Source: Streptomyces sp. F63 (GTDB lineage: Bacteria > Actinomycetota > Actinomycetes > Streptomycetales > Streptomycetaceae). Taken from it: 64,000 nt of DNA. Below the pieces are notes generated by a model, which did not search any database, was not told the origin of the DNA, and saw only the letters and a program-made list of their open reading frames with translations. Position numbers and translations under genes: made by a program. Shown here in pieces: positions 1-8,808 of the stretch (position 1 is its first letter; each line of letters begins with the position of its first letter). The stretch lies in NCBI RefSeq assembly GCF_018070345.1, contig NZ_JAGPXX010000031.1, forward strand, positions 1 to 64,000. The letters are read 5' to 3'.

Positions 1-19
1 GTGTATAAGAGACCGGGGT

Positions 20-2133
<2,114 letters not shown>

Positions 2134-2137
<4 letters not shown>

Positions 2138-3030
2138 GCGAGCGCCCTCCCCAGAGCTCGGCGGGCCAGTGCGGCCACCGTACGCCGCAGGTGCAGAACG
2201 GCCGGCGGCAGGGCGGGCGGCTCGGAGCCGTCCTCGCCCGGTGCCGGGTCCGGGATGCAGGCGCCGGCGACGTACTCGCCGAAGGCCGCGCACGCTTCGG
2301 GCGCCAGACCGCGCTCGCCGTCCCAGTCGATGAGCCCGGCGACCCAGCGTTCGGCCTCCAGCGGCCGCAGCGGCATCGGCGCGACGGCGCCGACGGCGCA
2401 GCGGACACTCCGCCGGGCCGGGTCGAGGACGAGGGCGACGGACGCGGTGGCCCTGCCGGGACCGGTGCGGCCGGTGGCCTTGAGGAACGTCTGCGGTGCG
2501 TGCAGCAGCGGTACCCGCACCCAGCCGACGAGTTCACCGGGGCGCAGCATCTCCATTCCCGCGAGCAGATGGCTGACCGGGATCTCGCGGCGGCCGTGCT
2601 CCGGACCCGCGATGACCAGGGTGGCCTCCAGGGCCGCCAGCACGGGCAGGGAGTCGCCGGTGGGCGCGGCGGTGACGATGTTGCCGCCGAGGGTGCCCGC
2701 GTTGCGGATCTGCGGCGGGCCGGCGGCGCGTGCGGCGGCGGCGAGGGCGGGGATGAGGGCGGCGAAGTCGGGGCGGCCCATGCGGGCGTGGGTGAGTCCG
2801 GCACCGAGCAGGGCGTGGCCGTCCTGGTACTGCCAGCCGCGGGTCTCGTTGATCCGGCCGAGGCCGACCAGCGCCGCGGGGCGCAGCAGTCCGGAGTTGA
2901 CCGAGGCCATGAGGTCCGTGCCGCCCGCGACGGGCACGGCGGCCGGCATGGCGGAGAGCGCCGCCACGGCCTCGTCGAGCGAGGACGGCAGCGTTACCGT
3001 GCGCGCCGCCCGCGGTGCGTGCGTGGTCAA
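2134..3030 (-). CDS. FAD-binding subunit of the same molybdenum hydroxylase
   Basis: A 298-residue flavoprotein of the CO/xanthine dehydrogenase medium-subunit type. The FAD-binding PCMH fold is marked by PVAGGTDLM near residue 40 and IRNAGTLGGNI near residue 110, with the C-terminal CODH_C-like region after about residue 180. It takes electrons from the 2Fe-2S subunit encoded just downstream, to which it is coupled by a 4-bp overlap. I place the start at TTG 3030 (LTTHAPRAAR) because homologues, as I recall them, begin MTTHAP and a purine-rich GAAGGGG lies upstream. An in-frame ATG at 3111 and a GTG at 3084 would add 27 or 18 poorly conserved-looking residues. Confidence 0.82.
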
Positions 3031-3487
3031 CCCAGCTGCCCCTTCCCGGTGTCCCGCCTGTTCCGCCGTACGGTACGTGCTCACAGCCCGGACGTGGCAA
3101 CTCTGGCACATCTTCGCGGTCCCGCTGCGCGGGGGGCGGCGAAGGGCCGGTCCCCACCTCTGGCGGGTGCCGGCCCGCGTGCAGGAGCTGTCACCCGCGT
3201 GAGTGGCTCAGCACTCACGCGGAACTTTACGGTGCCGACGCCTTGATCGGATCAACGCTTCCGCAGCGTTCCGCTCGCGTTCGTGTTCCGTCCGCGGCTC
3301 ACACGATCGGGCAGGCCGGTCGACCGGATGTCCGGGAGGGGCCGCCGGTTCCGGTGCGGGGAGAGGAGGGGCAGGCCGGTCGACCGGACTCCGGGCCCTG
3401 CCGGGCCGCCCGCGGGTGCGCGCGGCCCGGCGGGCGTGCACGGGGCACGTCCGCCGGGCCGTGGAGGACGGGGGCGCGGCGGGACGG
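3031..3487. other. Intergenic stretch with two copies of a palindrome-containing 20-mer
   Basis: No convincing gene lies between the FAD subunit and the DUF3039 gene. The stretch holds two exact copies of GGGCAGGCCGGTCGACCGGA at 3309-3328 and 3369-3388, exactly 60 bp apart. Each contains the perfect 12-bp palindrome CCGGTCGACCGG. The right part is GC-rich and probably holds the end of the DUF3039 transcript; the left part should hold the promoter of the hydroxylase operon. Confidence 0.6.
3309..3388. repeat. Pair of 20-bp direct repeats with palindromic core
   Basis: The two 20-mers start at 3309 and 3369 and are identical over 20 bases; flanking bases differ. The CCGGTCGACCGG core (3316-3327 and 3376-3387) is its own reverse complement. 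The spacing is near six helical turns. They lie 3' of the DUF3039 gene and roughly 280-360 bp upstream of the FAD-subunit start, so they could be operators for the hydroxylase operon or just a local duplication. Confidence 0.55.
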
Positions 3488-3778
3488 CTACTTGCCGTCG
3501 CCCTTGCCGCCCTTGCCCTTGTCGCCGCCCGCGCCCATGGACTCGTAGATCTCCTTGCACATGGGGCAGACCGGGTACTTCTTCGGATCGCGGCCGGGAA
3601 CCCAGACCTTGCCGCAGAGCGCCACGACGGGGGTGCCGTCGAGCGCGCTCGCCATGATCTTGTCCTTCTGGACGTAATGGGCGAAGCGCTCGTGGTCGCC
3701 GTCGCCGTTCGACACCTGGGGTGTCGGTTCTACGAGGGTGCCGGTCCCTGTCCCGCGCTCGGGCTCAAGAGTGCTCAT
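3488..3778 (-). CDS. DUF3039 domain protein
   Basis: A 96-residue protein of the actinobacterial DUF3039 family. The core is HERFAHYVQKDKIMASALDG (residues ~30-50), followed by a CGKVW motif and a CPMC motif. These three cysteines look like a small metal site, since the family has a conserved CGK...CPxC pattern. The tail is Lys/Gly-rich. The start at ATG 3778 has a GGGGA ribosome-binding sequence a few bases upstream. The function is unknown. As I recall, it is a constant neighbour of yqgE and murA in Streptomyces. Confidence 0.85.
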   Translation of the reverse strand: MSTLEPERGTGTGTLVEPTPQVSNGDGDHERFAHYVQKDKIMASALDGTPVVALCGKVWVPGRDPKKYPVCPMCKEIYESMGAGGDKGKGGKGDGK

Positions 3779-3863
3779 GGGTCCCCAGGGTACTGGGACG
3801 GGCCGGAGAGCCCCATGCCCGACGCCCGGTGAAAACCGGTGTGGGACCGGGACGCGGCGGGCG

Positions 3864-4442
3864 TCAGTTGAGGGTCGGGTCGTCCGGGTAGGTGGCGACC
3901 ATCGCCAGCCCGCTGCGCTGCCGGCGCAGCACCGACCGCCACAGCCGCTCGGGCGCGGGCGAGGAGACGTCGCCGGGTTCGGACTCCACGACGTACCAGG
4001 CGCCCTCCGCCAGTTCCTCCTCCAGCTGGCCCGGTCCCCAGCCGGCGTACCCGGCGAAGATCCGGAGGCTGCCCACGGCCGCGGCCAGCAGTTCGGGCGG
4101 GGTCTCCAGGTCGACGAGGCCGATCGCGCCGTGCACCCGCCGCCAGCCCAGCGGCCCCCCGCCGGCCGCCGATCCGCCCTCGCCCGGCACGACGGCCACG
4201 CCGAGCGCGGAGTCGAGCGAGACGGGACCGCCCTGGAAGACGACTCCGGGCTCACCGGCCAGCCCCGCCCAGTTCTCCAGAATGTCGACGACATCGACCG
4301 GTGTCGGCCGGTTGAGGACCACGCCGAGCGAGCCCTCCTCGTCGTGGTCGAGGAGCAGCACCACCGCGCGGTCGAAGTTGGGGTCGGCCAGCGCCGGTGT
4401 CGCGACCAGCAGCCGCCCGGTGAGCGAGGACACCTCCGTCAT
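3864..4442 (-). CDS. YqgE/AlgH family protein
   Basis: A 192-residue protein (family usually 180-200) beginning MTEVSSLTGRLLVATPALAD. It has the family's LLDHDEEGSLGVVLNRPT motif near residue 31, GPVSLDSALGV near residue 75, and the C-terminal IFAGYAGWGPGQLEEEL motif near residue 130. The family is widespread; its structure is known but its biochemical role is not settled, and it is often discussed with redox or regulatory functions. The gene is divergent from murA and probably monocistronic. The start is taken at ATG 4442, where the conserved domain begins; upstream in-frame codons are not conserved-looking. Confidence 0.9.
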   Translation of the reverse strand: MTEVSSLTGRLLVATPALADPNFDRAVVLLLDHDEEGSLGVVLNRPTPVDVVDILENWAGLAGEPGVVFQGGPVSLDSALGVAVVPGEGGSAAGGGPLGWRRVHGAIGLVDLETPPELLAAAVGSLRIFAGYAGWGPGQLEEELAEGAWYVVESEPGDVSSPAPERLWRSVLRRQRSGLAMVATYPDDPTLN

Positions 4443-4731
4443 GCCCACATGATCCCGCACCGGAGGGCCCCGCGGGGAGTCCACAATGCGACGGGGACGG
4501 GGCCCGCGGGGGCGTACGGCGGCAGCGGGGGCGCGCCCCCCGGCCGGGCGTCGCGGGCCCGTTCCCGGCCCGTTTCGTAACCCTGTGACGTGGAAGACGC
4601 ACCATACGTGTTGTGACAAACCCCTGACCTGCGGACGACCTGGCACTACCCCTCCCGGCCCTACGGCGGGGGGCCTGACGGCGCTTACCATTTGGCTTTG
4701 GTCCCAGTCCCACTCCAGGAACGCGAGATCC

Positions 4732-6072
4732 ATGACCGGCATCGACGATGTCCTGCTTGTCCACGGCGGTACCCCGCTGGAGGGCGAGATCCGTGTCCGC
4801 GGCGCGAAGAACCTCGTGCCCAAGGCCATGGTCGCCGCACTGCTCGGCAGCGAACCGAGCCGGCTCCGCAACGTCCCGGACATCCGCGACGTCAGAGTGG
4901 TCCGGGGGCTGCTTCAGCTGCACGGCGTCACCGTCCGCCCCGGCGAGGCCGGCGAGCTGGTTCTCGACCCGTCCCACGTCGAGAGCGCCAACGTCGCCGA
5001 CATCGATGCCCACGCGGGCTCGTCACGCATCCCGATCCTCTTCTGCGGCCCGCTGCTGCACCGCCTGGGCCACGCCTTCATCCCCGGCCTGGGCGGCTGC
5101 GACATCGGCGGCCGGCCGGTGGACTTCCACTTCCAGGTGCTGCGGCAGTTCGGCGCGACGATCGAGAAGCGCGCGGACGGCCAGTACCTGGAGGCCCCGC
5201 AGCGGCTGCGCGGCACCAAGATCCGGCTGCCGTACCCGTCCGTCGGCTCGACGGAGCAGGTGCTGCTGACGGCCGTGCTGGCCGAGGGTGTCACCGAACT
5301 GACGAACGCGGCGGTGGAACCGGAGATCGAGGACCTCATCTGCGTCCTGCAGAAGATGGGCGCCATCATCTCCATGGACACGGACCGGACGATCCGGATC
5401 ACCGGCGTCGACAAGCTCGGCGGCTACAACCACGCGGCGCTCCCGGACCGCCTGGAGGCGGCCTCCTGGGCGAGCGCGGCACTCGCCACCGACGGCAACA
5501 TCTACGTGCGCGGCGCCCAGCAGCGCTCGATGATGACCTTCCTCAACACCTACCGGAAGGTCGGCGGCGCCTTCGAGATCGACGACGAGGGCATCCGCTT
5601 CTGGCACCCGGGCGGACCGCTCAACGCCATCGCGCTGGAGACGGACGTGCATCCCGGCTTCCAGACCGACTGGCAGCAGCCGCTGGTCGTCGCCCTGACC
5701 CAGGCGTCCGGGCTCTCCATCGTCCACGAGACGGTCTACGAGTCGCGGCTGGGCTTCACCTCGGCGCTGAACCAGATGGGCGCCCACATCCAGCTCTACC
5801 GGGAGTGCCTGGGCGGCTCCGCCTGCCGCTTCGGCCAGCGGAACTTCCTGCACTCCGCGGTCGTCTCCGGCCCGACCAAACTCCAGGGCTCCGACCTGGT
5901 CATCCCGGACCTCCGGGGCGGCTTCTCGTATCTCATCGCGGCGCTGGCGGCGCAGGGCACCTCCCGGGTGCACGGCATCGATCTGATCAACCGCGGCTAC
6001 GAGAACTTCATGGAGAAGCTCAAGGCCCTGGGCGCGGACGTCGAGCTCCCGAACCGCACCGGCAGACGCTGA
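4732..6072 (+). CDS. murA: UDP-N-acetylglucosamine 1-carboxyvinyltransferase (MurA)
   Basis: A 446-residue EPSP-synthase-fold enzyme that transfers enolpyruvate from PEP to UDP-GlcNAc, the first committed step of peptidoglycan synthesis in the cytoplasm. The N-terminal substrate-binding Lys/Asn lie in RGAKNLVPKAM (residues ~23-33). The catalytic loop reads GLGGCDIGGRPVDFH, with Cys123 at the position of E. coli Cys115, so the enzyme should be fosfomycin-sensitive rather than of the mycobacterial Asp type. The length fits (E. coli 419). The start at ATG 4732 is preferred because the long in-frame upstream extension from 4486 lies in the divergent promoter region and is not MurA-like. A second, diverged copy of its last ~70 bp lies just downstream. 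Confidence 0.95.
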   Translation: MTGIDDVLLVHGGTPLEGEIRVRGAKNLVPKAMVAALLGSEPSRLRNVPDIRDVRVVRGLLQLHGVTVRPGEAGELVLDPSHVESANVADIDAHAGSSRIPILFCGPLLHRLGHAFIPGLGGCDIGGRPVDFHFQVLRQFGATIEKRADGQYLEAPQRLRGTKIRLPYPSVGSTEQVLLTAVLAEGVTELTNAAVEPEIEDLICVLQKMGAIISMDTDRTIRITGVDKLGGYNHAALPDRLEAASWASAALATDGNIYVRGAQQRSMMTFLNTYRKVGGAFEIDDEGIRFWHPGGPLNAIALETDVHPGFQTDWQQPLVVALTQASGLSIVHETVYESRLGFTSALNQMGAHIQLYRECLGGSACRFGQRNFLHSAVVSGPTKLQGSDLVIPDLRGGFSYLIAALAAQGTSRVHGIDLINRGYENFMEKLKALGADVELPNRTGRR

Positions 6073-6136
6073 CCACCCGGGCGACCCCCGCATCCTCCCC
6101 CCGGAGGCCCGGGGGCCGCCCCCCGGACGGCACAGC

Positions 6137-6208
6137 ATGGAGAAGCTCACGGCGCGGGGCGCGGACGTCGAGTTCCCGGACCGCACCCGGCAGAGACTGA
6201 CCATCCGG
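6137..6208 (+). pseudogene. Partial tandem duplicate of the murA 3' end
   Basis: Bases 6137-6208 align with murA 6010-6080 at roughly 80-85 percent identity (one single-base gap). The copy starts at the internal ATGGAGAAGCTC and carries through the murA stop region. It would encode MEKLTARGADVEFPDRTRQR, against MEKLKALGADVELPNRTGRR in MurA. The single-base insertion near the end removes the original stop, so an open frame runs on through the terminator into the antisense of hup. There is no good ribosome-binding site. I read it as a decayed duplicate left by a local 127-bp duplication. Confidence 0.75.
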
Positions 6209-6215
6209 AGACGCC

Positions 6216-6252
6216 GGAGGGCGGCCGCCCCCTCCCGGGGCGGCCGCCCTCC
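6216..6252. terminator. Bidirectional hairpin terminator between murA and hup
   Basis: A perfect 16-bp stem (GGAGGGCGGCCGCCCC at 6216-6231 with its complement at 6237-6252) and a 5-base loop. It sits 12 bp past the hup stop and beyond murA, so it can end both convergent transcripts. There is no clear U-tract, as is common in Streptomyces. Confidence 0.8.
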
Positions 6253-6264
6253 GCGCTGCCGTCC

Positions 6265-6546
6265 TTACTTGCCCTTGGCGGCTTCCTTGAGCTTGGAACC
6301 GGCGGAGACCTTCACGCTGTAGCCGGCCGGGATCTCGATCGGGTCGCCGGTCTGCGGGTTGCGCGCGGTGCGAGCGGCACGGTGCGTGCGCTCGAAGGTC
6401 AGGAAGCCGGGGATGGTGACCTTCTCGTCGCCCTTGGCCACGACCTCGCCGACGGTCTCGGCGAGCGCGGCGAGGACGGCGTCCGCGTCCTTGCGGGTCA
6501 CCTCGGCGCGCTCGGACAGAGCGGCCACCAGCTCACTGCGGTTCAT
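6265..6546 (-). CDS. hup: HU-family nucleoid DNA-binding protein
   Basis: A 93-residue bacterial histone-like protein beginning MNRSELVAALSERAEV. It has the HU signature around GFLTFERTHRAARTARNPQTG (residues ~47-67; the family motif is GFGxFxxxxRxxRxGRNPxTG) and the Pro in the beta-arm tip (NPQTG). It ends in a short Lys-rich tail, and it is the short HupA type rather than the long Lys-rich HupS of Streptomyces. It acts as a dimer that bends DNA in the nucleoid. It is convergent with murA and shares a strong hairpin terminator. As I recall this corresponds to SCO2950 (hupA). Confidence 0.95.
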   Translation of the reverse strand: MNRSELVAALSERAEVTRKDADAVLAALAETVGEVVAKGDEKVTIPGFLTFERTHRAARTARNPQTGDPIEIPAGYSVKVSAGSKLKEAAKGK

Positions 6547-6864
6547 ATGTACTCCCGTGTTCTACGTGCCGATGAGGCGTGAGATCGAAGCCGATGCTGC
6601 CAGGGCCCTCGGACAGTCCCCGGACCCGGGTCTGCTGGCAGACCCTCGCGCCCGGTTACGCATCCTGCCCGTACCTGCGGCGGTAAAGCCAATCCGGTGC
6701 CCTGCGACGTCACACGAAGAGCGCCGGCGCTCCACCCCGGTGTTGCCCCGCGTTCGGCCCCCGGGCGCGCACGGCAGGGCCGCTTCGGGGTGTTTGCGGC
6801 AGTTTTGGCTGCCCGTCACCCTATGCATGCCGTACGAGCCGGTGGCTCCGCGACGCGCCGCCCC

Positions 6865-8307
6865 CTAGCCCTTCGTGGCACCTGTCACAGTCGTCCCGGA
6901 CGCTCCCACGGTCCTGGCGGCGTGGCTGACGGCTCCCGCGACCGCGCCGGCGACCCGGTCGTTGAAGACGCTGGGGATGATGTAGTTCGGGTTGAGCTCG
7001 TCCTCGGCGACGACGTCGGCGAGGGCGCCCGCGGCGGCGAGCAGCATGTCGGTGTCCACCCGGTGCGACTGGGCGTCCAGGAGTCCGCGGAAGACACCCG
7101 GGAAGACCAGCACGTTGTTGATCTGGTTGGGGAAGTCGCTGCGGCCGGTGGCGACCACGGCCGCGGTCCGGCGCGCGACGGCCGGGTCCACTTCCGGGTC
7201 GGGGTTGGCGAGCGCGAACACGATCGCACCGTCGGCCATCGCGGCCACGTCCTCGCCGGTCAGCACGTTGGGGGCGGAGACGCCGATGAAGACGTCGGCG
7301 CCGCGGACCGCCTCCCGCAGGGTGCCGGTGACGCCCTCCGGGTTGGTGTTGTTGGCGACCCAGCAGAGCGGGGAGTCCGGGTCGACGTCGACCAGGTCCT
7401 CGCGGTCCGCGTGGACGACGCCGTGGATGTCGGCGACGACCGCGTGCTTCACGCCGGCGGCGAGGAGCAGCTTGAGGATGGCCGTGCCCGCCGCGCCGGC
7501 ACCGGACATCACCACCCGGACGTCGCCCATCCGCTTCCCCACCACGCGCAGGGCGTTGGTGAGGGCGGCGAGGACGACGATGGCGGTGCCGTGCTGGTCG
7601 TCGTGGAAGACGGGGATGTCCAGGGCCTCACGGAGCCGGGCCTCGATCTCGAAGCAGCGGGGGGCGGAGATGTCCTCCAGATTGATGCCCGCGAAGCCGG
7701 GGGCGATGGCCTTGACGACCTCGACGATGGTGTCGGTGTCCTGGGTGTCCAGGCAGAGCGGCCAGGCGTCGATGCCCGCGAACCGCTTGAAGAGGGCCGC
7801 CTTGCCCTCCATGACGGGGAGGGCGGCCATCGGGCCGATGTTGCCGAGGCCGAGCACGGCGGAGCCGTCGGTGACGACGGCGATGCTGTTGCGCTTGCTG
7901 GTGAGGCGGCGGGCGTCCTCGGGGTTCTCGGCGATGGCCGTGCAGACCCGGGCCACCCCCGGGGTGTAGATCATCGACAGGTCGTCGCGGTTGCGAATGG
8001 GGTGCTTCGACGACATCTCGATCTTGCCGCCGAGGTGCATCAGGAACGTGCGGTCGGAGACCTTGCCGAGGGTGACGCCCTCGATCCCGCGGAGCTGTTC
8101 GACGATCTCCTGGGCGTGGTCGGTGGAGGTCGCGCCGATGGTGACGTCGATGCGCAGCTTCTCGTGACCGGAGGCCGTGACGTCCAGGCCGATCACCGAT
8201 CCGCCGTGGGTCTCCACGGCGGTGGTGAGCCGGCCGACGGCGCTCCCGCTGGCGGGAACCTCCAGCCGGACGGTCATCGAGTAGGAGACGCTGGGCGCCG
8301 TTGCCAT
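6865..8307 (-). CDS. NAD-dependent malic enzyme with N-terminal ACT domain
   Basis: A 480-residue oxidative decarboxylase, malate + NAD(P)+ to pyruvate + CO2, linking the TCA cycle to pyruvate. Residues ~8-85 form an ACT-like regulatory domain (SMTVRLEVPASG...HEKLRIDVTI). The malic domain follows with IYTPGVARVC (Tyr114 is the likely catalytic acid), DGSAVLGLGNIG and VFHDDQHGTA (metal-binding Asp pair), then the Rossmann NAD site GAGAAGTA and ALANPDPEV. The start at ATG 8307 (MATAPSVSYS) is the conserved one; earlier in-frame codons would add 46 basic residues. Streptomyces has both NAD- and NADP-malic enzymes; the assignment to NAD rests on similarity to the S. coelicolor protein I remember (SCO2951). 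Confidence 0.9.
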   Translation of the reverse strand: MATAPSVSYSMTVRLEVPASGSAVGRLTTAVETHGGSVIGLDVTASGHEKLRIDVTIGATSTDHAQEIVEQLRGIEGVTLGKVSDRTFLMHLGGKIEMSSKHPIRNRDDLSMIYTPGVARVCTAIAENPEDARRLTSKRNSIAVVTDGSAVLGLGNIGPMAALPVMEGKAALFKRFAGIDAWPLCLDTQDTDTIVEVVKAIAPGFAGINLEDISAPRCFEIEARLREALDIPVFHDDQHGTAIVVLAALTNALRVVGKRMGDVRVVMSGAGAAGTAILKLLLAAGVKHAVVADIHGVVHADREDLVDVDPDSPLCWVANNTNPEGVTGTLREAVRGADVFIGVSAPNVLTGEDVAAMADGAIVFALANPDPEVDPAVARRTAAVVATGRSDFPNQINNVLVFPGVFRGLLDAQSHRVDTDMLLAAAGALADVVAEDELNPNYIIPSVFNDRVAGAVAGAVSHAARTVGASGTTVTGATKG

Positions 8308-8394
8308 GGCGGACTTCCTCTGCTTTTTCTGGTTTCGCCTGGCGCGCCGGGGGTGGGCGGGACGCCGGAGGGCGCGCTGCCCGATCGTGCCATT

Positions 8395-8406
8395 TACCGA
8401 TCGGTA
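8395..8406. promoter_or_regulatory. 12-bp palindrome upstream of malic enzyme gene
   Basis: TACCGATCGGTA is a perfect palindrome about 88 bp upstream of the malic enzyme ATG, next to an AT-rich patch. Palindromes of this size and place are typical of TetR-type operators, but no regulator gene lies next to it, so this is only a candidate. Confidence 0.35.
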
Positions 8407-8548
8407 GACGGTAACCGAGGGGCGGAATCGAAATAAGTATTCCACGATGTGGGCGTGGGAGCGCCGCGACCCCTACCGCAGCGCAGCGGGAGCCCCGGCG
8501 GGGAACGCCCCCGGGAAGCCCCCCGGAGACGCCCCCTGACAGACACCG

Positions 8549-8581
8549 CAGGGCGCCTCTCCGGGGAGGAGAGACGCCCTG
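8549..8581. terminator. Hairpin downstream of the helicase gene
   Basis: A 14-bp stem with one mismatch (CAGGGCGCCTCTCC against GGAGAGACGCCCTG) and a 5-base loop. It lies about 230 bp past the helicase stop in the direction of its transcription and upstream of the malic enzyme gene, so it probably separates the two. Confidence 0.55.
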
Positions 8582-8808
8582 CGAACGGAGCTGTACGACA
8601 CCGGCCCGCCATGCTCGCCTCGCGGCAAGTGGTCGCTCGAAGCGACTGAGGTTGGGCCCGGGGGCTTGGATCGAGCCGGTGCCACATCCACGGTAACACT
8701 CCCCCCGGCCGGGGCCATTCCCTCCGGCCACGGCTTTTCCCGGGCCGTTCTCCCGGCCGCCGGACGCCACCGGACGTGTCCCGGCGCCCCGTCTCCGAGC
8801 CCGCGGCG

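Larger units (their letters stand above)
8308..8808. other. Intergenic region between helicase and malic enzyme genes
   Basis: 501 bp without a gene. From the left: the malic enzyme leader, then the perfect palindrome TACCGATCGGTA at 8395-8406 about 90 bp upstream of its start (a possible repressor site), a short AT-rich patch near 8428-8445, the hairpin at 8549-8581, and GC-rich sequence up to the helicase stop. The AT-rich patch is the likeliest place for the malic enzyme promoter. Confidence 0.5.

Noticed and set aside
6137-6322. A real 61-residue gene downstream of murA
   Set aside because: Its first ~20 codons are a copy of the murA end and the rest runs through a terminator hairpin and the antisense of hup; there is no ribosome-binding site.
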